Shown: positions 27,806-36,977, numbered from the stretch's first letter. The stretch is 64,000 nt of DNA from Polaribacter sp. SA4-12 (GCF_002163675.1 NZ_CP019334.1:1622001-1686000), one strand, 5' to 3'. Notes: generated from the sequence alone by a model not told the origin. Translations and numbers: made by a program.

Positions 27806-27845
27806 ATATGTCCAGAATTCTACGAATGTGTCCAGAATTCTTTAA
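27806..27845 (+). repeat. two 20-base tandem units containing TGTCCAGAATTCT
   Basis: TGTCCAGAATTCT occurs at 27809-27821 and 27829-27841, one unit every 20 bases (two DNA turns). Each holds the palindrome AGAATTCT. They lie about 80 bases before the lipoprotein gene at 27919 and could be paired operator half-sites. Confidence 0.7.
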
Positions 27846-27918
27846 AATAGAGAAATCCTGGACTCTTCTTTTTTAATTAATTACTAGTTTAGTTTAAAAT
27901 TTATAATATAATACGATT

Positions 27919-28533
27919 ATGAAAAAAATAATTCTAATTTTAGTTTTAGTATCTTTTTATTCTTGTGAATTAGATATCCCTTGGGAAAAGCCAGATAATA
28001 GGGATTGTGTCAAATTTTCTAAAAAAGACTACAATTTTCTACCTACAGAATATAAAAATAAAGACACCCTTATTTTTAAAAATCAGTTTAATGAAACAAT
28101 TAAATATAAAGTAGGTTTTTATCATTTAGAGAAATGCTCTTTTGATTATTTAAATGATTCAGTAGAATTAGATAAATTGTCTATAATATTAGACATAATT
28201 AAAGATGATGGAAGTTATTCTCCTCAAAATTGTTATGAGCCAAGGTTTCATTTTTTTAAAAATGAGAATGGTGGATTAGATAGTTACATTCAGTTTTCTA
28301 CAGAGCAAAACGAATGTAGAAGTATATCTTTAAGTTTAAATTATGAAGAAAGTTACCAAGAATACACTATTAATAGTATAAAATATGAAAATGTAAAGAT
28401 TTTTGAATTCAATAACGATTCTCTAGTAACATTTTCTCCAAATAATAAATCTAACATTGTTTATTACGATTTAAAATTTGGAATATTAGGTTTTGATAGT
28501 TTAGATGGAAAAATCTGGAGAATAGAAAATTAA
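27919..28533 (+). CDS. hypothetical lipoprotein
   Basis: 204 aa. The N-terminus MKKIILILVLVSFYSCELD is a lipoprotein signal with the lipobox Cys at residue 16. The mature part is acidic, with no domain that I recognise; paired cysteines (CSFDYLND, QNCYEPRF, ECRSIS) may form disulfides. A terminator follows at 28565-28600. Conservative call: anchored envelope lipoprotein of unknown role. Confidence 0.75.
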   Translation: MKKIILILVLVSFYSCELDIPWEKPDNRDCVKFSKKDYNFLPTEYKNKDTLIFKNQFNETIKYKVGFYHLEKCSFDYLNDSVELDKLSIILDIIKDDGSYSPQNCYEPRFHFFKNENGGLDSYIQFSTEQNECRSISLSLNYEESYQEYTINSIKYENVKIFEFNNDSLVTFSPNNKSNIVYYDLKFGILGFDSLDGKIWRIEN

Positions 28534-28564
28534 ACAATATTTTAAAAAGAGAATTTAACTTTAG

Positions 28565-28600
28565 AAAACGTCATTAAAAAAAATTTTAATGACGTTTTTT
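28565..28600 (+). terminator. Rho-independent terminator
   Basis: Perfect 15-bp stem AAAACGTCATTAAAA (28565-28579) with TTTTAATGACGTTTT (28584-28598), loop AAAA, ending in six T. Confidence 0.9.
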
Positions 28601-28655
28601 AATTCTTCAAAATTGAATTTACTATATTGCTTTCAATTCTTGTTCAAAACAATTA

Positions 28656-29297
28656 ATGAAACAAATATTCTTTATTTTTTTAACATACTTATCGTTAATT
28701 AGTTATGCGCAAGATGTTGCTATTTTAAAATATAATGGTGGTGGAGATTGGTATGCAAACCCAACTGCAATTCCGAATTTAGTAGCATTTGCTAATAAAA
28801 ACATTAAAACCAACATTTCTAAAAACCCACAAGCTGTAACAATTGGTAGCGAAGATCTTTTTAACTACCCAATGTTATTTATGACAGGTCATGGAAACAT
28901 CCATTTTTCTGACGATGATGCTAATAACCTTAGAAATTATTTAATTTCTGGCGGATTTTTACATGTTTCAGACAATTATGGTTTGGATAAATTTATAAGA
29001 AGAGAGTTAAAAAAGGTATTTCCAAAATTAGAGTTTAAAGAGATACCTACAAATCATCCTATTTATAATCAGACTTTTAAATTTCCAAACGGAATTCCGA
29101 AAATCCATGAACATGATAAAAAAGCTGCACAAGGTTTTGGCTTATTTTATGAAGGAAGATTGGTTATTTTTTACGATCATGAAACTGATTTAAGTGATGG
29201 TTGGGAAGATGAAATTATACATAATAATCCTAAAAGTGTGAGAGAAAAAGCATTAAAAATGGGTGCAAACATTATAGAATATGCTTTTAAAAATTAG
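28656..29297 (+). CDS. DUF4159 domain secreted protein
   Basis: 213 aa with a signal peptide (residues 1-18, LISYAQDVA). Landmarks are KYNGGGDWYANPTAIPNL, YPMLFMTGHGNIHFSDDD, FLHVSDNYGLD and FKEIPTNHPIYNQ, matching DUF4159, a flavodoxin/ThuA-like fold of unknown activity. It overlaps the following bile-acid-symporter gene by 17 bases, so the two are probably co-translated. Confidence 0.85.
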   Translation: MKQIFFIFLTYLSLISYAQDVAILKYNGGGDWYANPTAIPNLVAFANKNIKTNISKNPQAVTIGSEDLFNYPMLFMTGHGNIHFSDDDANNLRNYLISGGFLHVSDNYGLDKFIRRELKKVFPKLEFKEIPTNHPIYNQTFKFPNGIPKIHEHDKKAAQGFGLFYEGRLVIFYDHETDLSDGWEDEIIHNNPKSVREKALKMGANIIEYAFKN

Positions 29298-30234
29298 TCC
29301 TTATTTAGACATAGACGATATTAGAATCAACTTTGACGAAAGTGGTTTATGGGTATTAAATATTGCCATTGCTATTATTATGTTTGGTGTTGCTTTAGGA
29401 ATTACTATAGACGATTTTAAACGACTCTTTAAGAATCCTAAAATAGTTTTTGTTGGAGTTTTATCACAATTCATTTTATTACCTGCATTCACTTTTTTAG
29501 CAATTCTAATTATAGAACCTCATCCTAGTTTTGCTTTAGGAATGATGATGATTGCTGCTTGCCCTGGTGGAAATGTTTCTAACTTTTTTAGTAAAATGGC
29601 TGGTGGAAACGCCGCTTTATCTGTTAGTTTAACTGCTTTTGCAACATTAATATGTATTGTAATGACGCCTCTTAACTTACAGTTCTGGGGAAGTTTATAT
29701 GAACCAACTAATGAAATTTTAAAAACAGTTTATTTAAATCCTTTTGATTTGTTTAAATTAGTTTCCTTAATTTTAGGAGTCCCTTTAATTCTTGGAATGC
29801 TCATAAAACATTACCATGCTGAAATGGCAGGTAAGATTGAAAAAGTTTTAAAACCTTTATCAATGTTGGTTTTTATTGCATTAATTTTTATTGCATTTTC
29901 TCAAAATTTAGATGTTTTTGTAAATCACATTCACCATGTATTATTCTTGGTTGTTTTTCATAATATTTTTGCTTACTTTTTAGGTTTCTATACTGCAAAA
30001 AGTTTTAAATTAAATCATAGAGATTGTAAAACAATAGCTATGGAAACAGGTATACAGAATGGTGGTTTAGGTTTATTACTCATTTTTGGTTTCTTTGAAG
30101 GTTTAGGCGGAATGGCTTTATTGGCTGCTTTTTGGGGTATTTGGGATGTGTTTTCTGGTATGGCTTTAGCAACTTATTGGGGAAGAAAAACCAAACAAAA
30201 ACTGGCTACTGTACTTAACAACACAATTAAATAA
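29281..30234 (+). CDS. bile acid:sodium symporter family transporter
   Basis: 317 aa with about nine to ten membrane segments. MFGVALGITIDDFKRLFKNP, MIAACPGGNVSNFFSKMAGGNAALSVSLTA and METGIQNGGLGLLL are characteristic of the BASS/SBF family (PF01758). Members transport organic anions with Na+ through the inner membrane. The start overlaps DUF4159 by 17 bases. Substrate not determinable. Confidence 0.92.
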   Translation: MLLKISPYLDIDDIRINFDESGLWVLNIAIAIIMFGVALGITIDDFKRLFKNPKIVFVGVLSQFILLPAFTFLAILIIEPHPSFALGMMMIAACPGGNVSNFFSKMAGGNAALSVSLTAFATLICIVMTPLNLQFWGSLYEPTNEILKTVYLNPFDLFKLVSLILGVPLILGMLIKHYHAEMAGKIEKVLKPLSMLVFIALIFIAFSQNLDVFVNHIHHVLFLVVFHNIFAYFLGFYTAKSFKLNHRDCKTIAMETGIQNGGLGLLLIFGFFEGLGGMALLAAFWGIWDVFSGMALATYWGRKTKQKLATVLNNTIK

Positions 30235-30243
30235 TTATTACTA

Positions 30244-31311
30244 TTGAAAGCACTTTGGTACAATCTTATTAGGCTAATTGTTAAAACTGGTTTATTCTTT
30301 TATTCCAATAGGATAAAAGTTGTTGGTGAAAAAAATATCCCTAAAAAAGGAGCAGTTTTATTTGCGATAAATCACCCGAATGGATTGATCGATCCTTTAA
30401 TTGCAACAACAAATATTAGAAGAGACAGTCATTATTTAGTGAGAGCTGCATCTTTTAAAAAACCTCTTATAAAGAAAATTTTAGCTTCTTTAAACTTAAT
30501 GCCTATTTACAGAATTAGAGATGGCGCTAGTCAGTTAGGAAAAAACCAAGAAATTTTTGAAAGTTGTTTCGATATTTTTAAGAAAGGAGAAACTTTAATG
30601 ATTTTCCCCGAAGGAAGTCATAATAGAAAACGAACAATAAGGCCTTTAAGTAAAGGTTTTACAAGGATTGTATTTGGCGCTTTAGACAAATATCCTGATT
30701 TAGAAATAAGTGTAGTTCCTGTTGGATTAACCTATCAGAACGCTTCTTATTACCCAACAAAAGTATCTGTGAATTTTGGAACACCTATTTCTGTAAATGA
30801 GTTTTATAACCCCGAAAAACCAAATATTTCTGTAGTTCAACTTAAGGATGAAGTAAGCAATCAATTAAAAAAACTGAGTGTTCATATTGACGATGATGAA
30901 AATTACGAAAACACCTTAACGAAGTTAAATGATGCTCAAGTAGATTTTACGAATGTAGATTTGGTAAATAAGATGATTGAATCTGGAAATATACCTGAGA
31001 AGAAATCTGCCAAATTAAATTTATTAAAACCATTGTTTTACCTCATCGTTTTAAACAGTATTATTCCTGTTTTAATTTGGAAAACTGTTTCTAAAAAAGT
31101 GGATGAAATTGAATTTATAGATACTTTTAGATTTGCTTTTAATAAAGTTACTTTCCCCTTGTTTTATGGACTTCAAACCTGGGTTATTAGTTTATTCTTT
31201 GGTTGGAATATTGCAGGAATCTATTTTCTAATATCAATCTTTTTGATTCTGATTTACAGTAAATTTTCTGTAACAAATACAGAAACTAAAATACATCACG
31301 AACTTTCTTAA
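30244..31311 (+). CDS. 1-acyl-glycerol-3-phosphate acyltransferase-like (PlsC)
   Basis: 355 aa from TTG, nine bases after the symporter gene. NHPNGLIDPL (His44...Asp50) is the acyltransferase box I in the longer-spaced form seen in this subgroup, and FPEGSHNRKR is box III. Two or three hydrophobic segments follow residue 260. It should acylate (lyso)phosphatidate or a related acceptor on the inner membrane. A nested dispersed repeat follows the stop. Confidence 0.88.
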   Translation: MKALWYNLIRLIVKTGLFFYSNRIKVVGEKNIPKKGAVLFAINHPNGLIDPLIATTNIRRDSHYLVRAASFKKPLIKKILASLNLMPIYRIRDGASQLGKNQEIFESCFDIFKKGETLMIFPEGSHNRKRTIRPLSKGFTRIVFGALDKYPDLEISVVPVGLTYQNASYYPTKVSVNFGTPISVNEFYNPEKPNISVVQLKDEVSNQLKKLSVHIDDDENYENTLTKLNDAQVDFTNVDLVNKMIESGNIPEKKSAKLNLLKPLFYLIVLNSIIPVLIWKTVSKKVDEIEFIDTFRFAFNKVTFPLFYGLQTWVISLFFGWNIAGIYFLISIFLILIYSKFSVTNTETKIHHELS

Positions 31312-31317
31312 ACAAGT

Positions 31318-31472
31318 TTAGCCCTGATTGAACGGTTTGTTTGAGCTCTTTTTTTTATGCTGAACTCGATTCAGTATCTGTTACAATAATGAAATTACTT
31401 TTTAAAAGTGAGAGATGCCGAAAAATAAATTCAGCATAAAAAAAAAGCGAGTAGTGAAAGCAGGAAATAGCT
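31318..31472 (+). repeat. nested palindromic repeat, copy A
   Basis: The outer frame starts GATTGAACGGTTTGTTTGAG and ends AAAAAAGCGAGTAGTGAAAGC. The insert between them is bounded by ATGCTGAA and TTCAGCAT and contains the GCTGAACTCGATTCAG module. The same frame, inverted and with another insert, is at 34427-34534. The element ends two bases before the stop codon of the GH3/beta-lactamase gene. Confidence 0.8.
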
Positions 31473-31473
31473 T

Positions 31474-34392
31474 CTAATCTAAAATAGCATCTTGAATAAT
31501 TTGCTGAATTTCTGTACGAATATTACTGCTTACCAAACTTCTATTTCTCGCTGTAGGATACACTCTATTAGATAGAAACACATACACCAATCCGCTTTTT
31601 GGATCTGCCCAAGTGTAAGTACCTGTAAAACCAGAATGCCCAAAACTTTCATCGGAAACACAACCACAAGTCGCTTTTACTTTTGGGTTTAATTGTGGCT
31701 TATCGAAACCTAAACCTCTACGTACTTTTTTATCAGAAAAATATCGGTGATTAAATTTATCTAAAGTAGCCGTTTTTAAATAACGTTTACCTCCATAAGT
31801 TCCTTTTTGCAAATACATTTGCATAATCTTGGCAACATCGTTTGCATTGGCAAATAAACCCGCATGACCTCCTACTCCGCCTAACATTGCTGCACCCATA
31901 TCATGCACATAACCTTGTATTAATTGGTTGCGATAGTAATCGTCTTTTTCAGTTGGAATAATTTCATTTTTTGAAAACTTTAAAAGCGGCAAATAACTTG
32001 TCCTATTGGCTCCTAAAGATTGATAAAACTCTTCGTCTACCAAGTTATTTAAAGGTTTATCATATTCTCTCTCAATAGCTTCTTTAAAGATATAATAACC
32101 TAAATCGCTGTATTTATAACCAGCTTTTTCTCTTTGATCTGCATCTCTAATATATTTATAAATACTGTCTTTATAATTCTTGTTTAAATACAAATTATTA
32201 GCAACTTTAATATTAAACTTTTTTGATTTTTTTTCGCGATAAAAAACAGGTGAATTTTTATGTGTTACACTATCTTGAGTTGCTACATAAAAAGGAATCC
32301 ACGCTTTTAATTTACCATAATGAGACAGTATCTCTCTCACTGAAACACTTGCTTTATTAGATCCTTTAAAACTTGGTAAAAGTTCTTGTAACTTTTCGTT
32401 TAAAGAAATTTTATGCTCTTCTTCTGCTTTCATTATTAATGGCAAAGAAGCTAATATTTTTGTAAGTGATGCTAAATCATAAACATCAGAATTTTTTACT
32501 TTTAGCGCCTTTTTGTCTGTGTGATAACCATAACTTTTATTTAAAATAACTTTCCCTTTTCTTGCTACAAAAACCTGAAAACCTGGAGTCATTTTTTTAT
32601 CTAAAATAATCTTGGCTAAAGAATCTATCTTTTCTAATTTTAGGGAAGACATTTTTACAGCTTCAGGAATTGTGTACTCAAACCGATTAAGATTTGACGT
32701 AATAAAACCATGACCTTCTAAAAACTCATTTTTAATAGAAACGGGTAACTTTCCTTTTGCACCAAAAGCACCAAATATTAATTGAGCAGAAAGTTCTTGC
32801 GCCAATTTACTGTTCTGATAAGAAACAACAATGCCTTCTATATTTGTAAATGTTTTTACCTGTAATAAACTATATGGACTTGTAAAAACATCTAAAATCA
32901 CATTTTTTTCTCTTGAAATTTCTTGCAACCAAACAAGCTCTTTGTCTATAAACTTATAACTTTTCCAAGGATTTAAATTTGATCTATGAAAACCAACAAT
33001 CACCAAATTATAAGGTTTTAACTTTTTTATAATTCCGTCTAAGTTTTTATCAGAAACAACATCGACCTTTCCATAATTTTGTAACATTTTTACAAAATCG
33101 TCACCAGAAGCATCACCTAATTTTACGTAAGCAATTTTTCTTTTTTCTAAATTTCGAATAGGCAAATCTCCATTAATATCTTTAACAACTGTCAATGAGT
33201 TTTTTACCAATTCTCTGTGTAATAATTCGTCTTCAATCGTATTTAAATCCTTTTCAATATCTTCTAATACAATAGGTTTATAAGTATGTAAACCTGCCCA
33301 ATATTTTGCTTTCAATATTTTTCTAACAGAAATATCTACACGTTCTTCTGTTAGTGTTTTTAACTCAATTGCTTTTTTAATTAAGTTTACAGTTGCTGGT
33401 ACATCTTGCGGAATTAATAATAAATCGTTTCCTGCCTGAATTGCTGCCAAATCAATTTCTGATGATGTTGCATAATTTGCAGCACCTTTCATATTTAAAC
33501 CATCTGTAATTACCAAACCTAAAAAGCCTAATTTTTGTTGCAATAAATTAGTCACCACATTTTTAGACAAAGAAGTTGGCAATCTGCTATCAGACTCTAA
33601 ACTTGGTATACTTAAATGCGCTGTCATTACACTAGCAATACCTGCATCAAAAACTTTTTTATACGGATACAATTCTACAGAATCTAAACGTGCCATATCA
33701 AAATTTAAAACTGGCAATGTATGATGAGAATCGGATGCTGTATCTCCATGACCAGGAAAATGTTTAGCATTTGCCAAAACTCCAATACTTTGCATTCCTT
33801 CTGTAAATGCAATTGCTTTCTGAGTTACGTTTTCTTTATTTTCACCAAAAGAACGGTTTCCAATAATAGGATTTTCAGGATTTGTATTGATATCAACAAC
33901 AGGTGCAAAATTTATATGAATTCCTAAACGCTTGCAATGTTTCCCTAAATGGGCACCAAATTCTTTAATTAAAGAATCATTTCTAATAGCTCCTAAAGTC
34001 ATATTCCAAGGAAAACGATACGTGTTTTTTAAACGCATATCTAAACCCCATTCCCCATCAAAACCAATCATTAAAGGCACTTTTGCAGAATCTTGATATC
34101 TATTATTTAATTCTGCCTGTTTTTCTGGAGTTCCTTGCATAAAAATCAAACTACCAACATGATATTCTTTAATCATCTTCGTAATAAAATACGCATGTTT
34201 TTCATCTTTATTAGAATAGGCTTGTATCATAAATAACTGACCGATTTTTTCATCTAAGGTCATATTTTTCATAATACTATCTACCCAAATAGTTTGCGCC
34301 TCTGCATCTTTCGTTCTTAAAGGATCTACACTTTGAGCAGATAAATTAAAAACAAAACCTATAAAAAGGATAATAAGTAACTCTTTCTTCAT
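31474..34392 (-). CDS. GH3 beta-N-acetylglucosaminidase / serine beta-lactamase-like fusion
   Basis: 972 aa from the ATG complementary to 34390-34392 (MKKELLIILFIGF, signal peptide to FNLSAQ). A longer frame to 34503 would run into a repeat and is rejected. Residues about 30-370 are a GH3 NagZ-type domain with KHFPGHGDTASDSHH (near 210) and the nucleophile VITDGLNMKG (Asp297). After a linker domain, about 580-970 is a class C beta-lactamase/DD-peptidase-like domain with SLTK (642-645), YSDLGYYIF and HSGFTGT. Such fusions occur in Bacteroidota and suggest linked muropeptide cleavage in the periplasm. Activity of each half is inferred. Confidence 0.93.
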   Translation of the reverse strand: MKKELLIILFIGFVFNLSAQSVDPLRTKDAEAQTIWVDSIMKNMTLDEKIGQLFMIQAYSNKDEKHAYFITKMIKEYHVGSLIFMQGTPEKQAELNNRYQDSAKVPLMIGFDGEWGLDMRLKNTYRFPWNMTLGAIRNDSLIKEFGAHLGKHCKRLGIHINFAPVVDINTNPENPIIGNRSFGENKENVTQKAIAFTEGMQSIGVLANAKHFPGHGDTASDSHHTLPVLNFDMARLDSVELYPYKKVFDAGIASVMTAHLSIPSLESDSRLPTSLSKNVVTNLLQQKLGFLGLVITDGLNMKGAANYATSSEIDLAAIQAGNDLLLIPQDVPATVNLIKKAIELKTLTEERVDISVRKILKAKYWAGLHTYKPIVLEDIEKDLNTIEDELLHRELVKNSLTVVKDINGDLPIRNLEKRKIAYVKLGDASGDDFVKMLQNYGKVDVVSDKNLDGIIKKLKPYNLVIVGFHRSNLNPWKSYKFIDKELVWLQEISREKNVILDVFTSPYSLLQVKTFTNIEGIVVSYQNSKLAQELSAQLIFGAFGAKGKLPVSIKNEFLEGHGFITSNLNRFEYTIPEAVKMSSLKLEKIDSLAKIILDKKMTPGFQVFVARKGKVILNKSYGYHTDKKALKVKNSDVYDLASLTKILASLPLIMKAEEEHKISLNEKLQELLPSFKGSNKASVSVREILSHYGKLKAWIPFYVATQDSVTHKNSPVFYREKKSKKFNIKVANNLYLNKNYKDSIYKYIRDADQREKAGYKYSDLGYYIFKEAIEREYDKPLNNLVDEEFYQSLGANRTSYLPLLKFSKNEIIPTEKDDYYRNQLIQGYVHDMGAAMLGGVGGHAGLFANANDVAKIMQMYLQKGTYGGKRYLKTATLDKFNHRYFSDKKVRRGLGFDKPQLNPKVKATCGCVSDESFGHSGFTGTYTWADPKSGLVYVFLSNRVYPTARNRSLVSSNIRTEIQQIIQDAILD

Positions 34393-34426
34393 ATTTTTCT
34401 TCAACAATTTTTTTGGGCGTTTTAAC

Positions 34427-34534
34427 AGGCTTTCGCTACTCGCTTTTTTTAGGTTTGTTCTCGATACAATTCTGCAAAATAGCAGAATTACTCGAACTGA
34501 CACCTAAAAAAGAGCTCAAACAAACCGCTCAATC
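34427..34534 (-). repeat. nested palindromic repeat, copy B (inverted)
   Basis: Read on the minus strand: GATTGAGCGGTTTGTTTGAG, T run, an insert bounded by AGGT and ACCT, then AAAAAAAGCGAGTAGCGAAAGC. The insert holds a different module (CAGTTCGAGTAATTCTGC...GCAGAATTGTATCGAG). It is the inverted partner of 31318-31472 across the GH3/beta-lactamase gene. Confidence 0.8.
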
Positions 34535-34580
34535 CTTAACGCAACTTATCTAATAACTTACTACAATAATAAATCAATAG

Positions 34581-35066
34581 TTATACCAAAAAGCGTTTGT
34601 GCCAGCTTTCTTTTGCAGGAATTTCCCAATTATTTTCAAAATCTTCTTTTGTGCTAACCATATTATTAAACACAATTGTTTCTGAAGTTACTTTTTGTTC
34701 TTTCGCAAACTTTTGAAAATCAGATAATTTTACTAAATTAATAGTATCGTTATCTTTAAAAGTAATGTTCATTTTATCCATTAAGTCTAATTTCAATTCA
34801 TTCTCTAAACCTTGAATAAAACGAACTGAACTATCAATAGAACAACCAGAAACATCATTAAAACTTTCATCTACTGCCAATACCAAAAACTGATTGTATT
34901 TTATAGTAAAAGAACCTTTTAAATCATCTCCATGACGCGTCCATTGATTGATAAACTCTTTTGCTTTTGCTGAAATTAATTCAACTTCATTTGCTGTAAA
35001 CTCTCTATCAGATTGGTAAATCCAAACGCGAGAATTGTTGGGTAAATTTTTATATTCTGTAAACAT
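34581..35066 (-). CDS. conserved flavobacterial protein, often mislabelled ABC transporter ATPase
   Basis: 161 aa, cytoplasmic. Motifs are SRVWIYQSDREFTANEVE, FINQWTRHGDDLKGSF and DVSGCSIDSSVRFIQGLE. The recurring database label is ABC transporter ATPase, but there is no Walker A, Walker B or LSGGQ. The invariant-looking Cys in SGCSIDSS and the WTRHG block look functional. Function unknown. Confidence 0.75.
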   Translation of the reverse strand: MFTEYKNLPNNSRVWIYQSDREFTANEVELISAKAKEFINQWTRHGDDLKGSFTIKYNQFLVLAVDESFNDVSGCSIDSSVRFIQGLENELKLDLMDKMNITFKDNDTINLVKLSDFQKFAKEQKVTSETIVFNNMVSTKEDFENNWEIPAKESWHKRFLV

Positions 35067-35112
35067 ATTTTTATATTATTTGATCACTAGATTTTTAGAT
35101 TGTTAGAATCTT

Positions 35113-35152
35113 AGATTTCTCAATCGTCTAAAAAGACTCATTTCGAAATGAC
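35113..35152 (-). repeat. dispersed repeat, copy 3
   Basis: Minus-strand copy of GTCATTTCGAAATGAG...CGATTGAGAAATCT, closest to 25602-25640. It lies between the exonuclease gene and the 161-aa protein gene. Confidence 0.75.
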
Positions 35153-35169
35153 AAAAAAAAAACAAAAAC

Positions 35170-35997
35170 CTACCTTAAATTAAACTTCTGTTGTAAAGCT
35201 TGTAACTTTTCTTTATCTGACATTTTCTTTTTTGGAGCAGTCATTCTTTGTTTAATCTCGTTTAACACCTTTTTAGTGTATAAAGGAAAATCTGCATTTT
35301 GCATCCAATTATTATAACCTGGGTTTTCTTTAAAAACCTCTTCTACTGTTCTTCCTTTGTATTTTCCGAAAGAAAATATTTCTTGTTTTTCATCATTCAT
35401 TAGAATAAAACCAGCAAAATCTGCTCTTTCTCCGTGTGTAGAAAATTCACTTAAAGCGTCTACAGAGTTTTCTATATCTTCATATTTATCTAATTGCGCT
35501 AATAAAATTTCGTAAGTCGCATTTGTATCTGCTGCTGCTCCGTGAGCTCCTTCTAATTCTCTACCACAATAAAACTGATAACCAGCACTTAACGTTCTTT
35601 GCTCTTTCTTGTGAAAAATAACTTGTACATCAATTGCTTTTCTATTTTTCATATCAAAGTCAATACCAGCACGCATTAATTCTTCTGCTAATAACGGAAT
35701 ATCAAAACGATTTGAGTTAAAACCAGCTAAATCAGAATCTGCAATCATTTCATTTACTTGTGCTGCTAATTCTTTAAAAGTAGGTTCTGCAGCTACTTTT
35801 TCGTTGGTAATTCCATGTACATCTATAGATCCTTGTGGAATTTCCATTTCTGGATTTACCAACCACGTTTTACTTTCTTTATTTCCGTTTGGAAACACTT
35901 TTAAAATTGCTATTTCTACAATTTTATCCGTTGCAATATTAATTCCTGTTGTTTCTAAATCGAAAAATACGATTGGTTTTGTTAGGTTTAATTCCAT
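35170..35997 (-). CDS. DEDDh 3'-5' exonuclease (DnaQ/ExoX-like)
   Basis: 275 aa. ExoI FFDLETTG (Asp-Glu), ExoII GFNSNRFDIPLL (Asp) and ExoIII HGAAADTNATYEIL (His, Asp) give the complete DEDDh set. The C-terminal region with FSFGKYKGRTVEEVFKENPGY is an ExoX-like accessory domain that binds DNA ends. It is likely a repair or proofreading exonuclease separate from the polymerase; the exact substrate is not known. Confidence 0.92.
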   Translation of the reverse strand: MELNLTKPIVFFDLETTGINIATDKIVEIAILKVFPNGNKESKTWLVNPEMEIPQGSIDVHGITNEKVAAEPTFKELAAQVNEMIADSDLAGFNSNRFDIPLLAEELMRAGIDFDMKNRKAIDVQVIFHKKEQRTLSAGYQFYCGRELEGAHGAAADTNATYEILLAQLDKYEDIENSVDALSEFSTHGERADFAGFILMNDEKQEIFSFGKYKGRTVEEVFKENPGYNNWMQNADFPLYTKKVLNEIKQRMTAPKKKMSDKEKLQALQQKFNLR

Positions 35998-36012
35998 TTT
36001 ATTTTTTTGTCA

Positions 36013-36033
36013 TTCCTGCGAAGGCAGGAATCT
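36013..36033. repeat. palindromic dispersed repeat TTCCTGCGAAGGCAGGAATCT, copy 2
   Basis: Identical over 21 bases to 26406-26426; located 15 bases upstream of the exonuclease start on the other side of its promoter region. Confidence 0.85.
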
Positions 36034-36095
36034 ATTTTTAGTTATTTTTAAAGTTGAAGTTCTGTTTTAAAAACTTTCAACTTTACAACTCTTAT

Positions 36096-36956
36096 TTATT
36101 CGTTATTTAATTCTGTTTTAAAATGGTCTAATTGTGCTAAATTTTTAGACGACAAACTAGGTTCTTTAAAATTATATTTTTCTAATTCTTCTAATACGAT
36201 ATCTGCTAAAAGTAATCTTGCTGATGGTTTATCATCCGCAGGAATAATATACCAAGGTGCATTTTCTTTTGACGTTCTGTTTAATAAGTCTTCGTAACAA
36301 AACTGGTATTTATCCCATAATTTACGTTCTTTTAAATCGCCTGCAGAAAATTTCCAATTCTTAGCAGGTAAATTCAATCTACGTAATAATCTATTTTTTT
36401 GTTCGTCTTTAGATAAATTTAAAAAGAATTTTAAAACAATTGTTCCACTATCAACAATATGCTCTTCAAAATTGTTAATTCTCTCCATTCTGTTATGGTA
36501 GAATTCGTCATTTATATCTTCTAAACTATTTATTGTTGGTAAATTTTCTCCAAATACATAACCAGGATGCACTCTTGTTACCAACACGTTTTCATAATGC
36601 GTTCTATTAAAAACACCAATCTTTCCTTTTGCAGGAAGTGCAATATAATGGCGCCATAAAAAATCGTGTTTTAACTCTAATTCTGTGGGTACTTTAAAAC
36701 TATGCACCTCAACTCCACGAGCATTTACATCTTTAAAAACCTCTCTAATTAAGCTGTCCTTACCAGAAGTATCCATTCCTTGTAAGCAAATTAACATGCT
36801 ATATTTGCCTTCTGCATACATAGTATCTTGAATTTTACTTAACTTTTTTCTTATTTTCTTGAGCTTCTTTTCAGCATCATCAAAAACTTCTTTGGTGTTA
36901 AAATCAGCAAGCTGAATACTGCTTTTAACTTTATATTTATCTTTATTCATCTTCAT
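36096..36956 (-). CDS. ppk2: polyphosphate kinase 2 family protein
   Basis: 286 aa. Walker A GMDTSGKDS (60-68), then HSFKVPTELELKHDFLWRH, the lid-like FNRTHYENVLVTRVHP and AGDLKERKLWDKYQFCYEDLL match PPK2. These enzymes phosphorylate nucleotides (ADP, GDP or AMP, by class) from polyphosphate. The single-domain form here suggests class I or III. The start ATG at 36956 lies about 7 bases after the predicted transcription start. Confidence 0.92.
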   Translation of the reverse strand: MKMNKDKYKVKSSIQLADFNTKEVFDDAEKKLKKIRKKLSKIQDTMYAEGKYSMLICLQGMDTSGKDSLIREVFKDVNARGVEVHSFKVPTELELKHDFLWRHYIALPAKGKIGVFNRTHYENVLVTRVHPGYVFGENLPTINSLEDINDEFYHNRMERINNFEEHIVDSGTIVLKFFLNLSKDEQKNRLLRRLNLPAKNWKFSAGDLKERKLWDKYQFCYEDLLNRTSKENAPWYIIPADDKPSARLLLADIVLEELEKYNFKEPSLSSKNLAQLDHFKTELNNE

Positions 36957-36969
36957 TTTAAATATTTTT

Positions 36970-36977
36970 TAAAGATA
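36970..36977 (-). promoter_or_regulatory. -7-like box TATCTTTA for ppk2
   Basis: Minus-strand TATCTTTA, one base off TAnnTTTG, giving a start near 36963 and a leader of about 7 bases. Confidence 0.4.

Noticed and set aside
27806-27845. CRISPR array
   Set aside because: Only two 13-base identical cores with 7-base gaps; no spacers of array size and no cas genes.
34393-34503. Upstream extension of the GH3/beta-lactamase protein
   Set aside because: The added residues are encoded by the start of repeat copy B, and the signal peptide begins at 34392.
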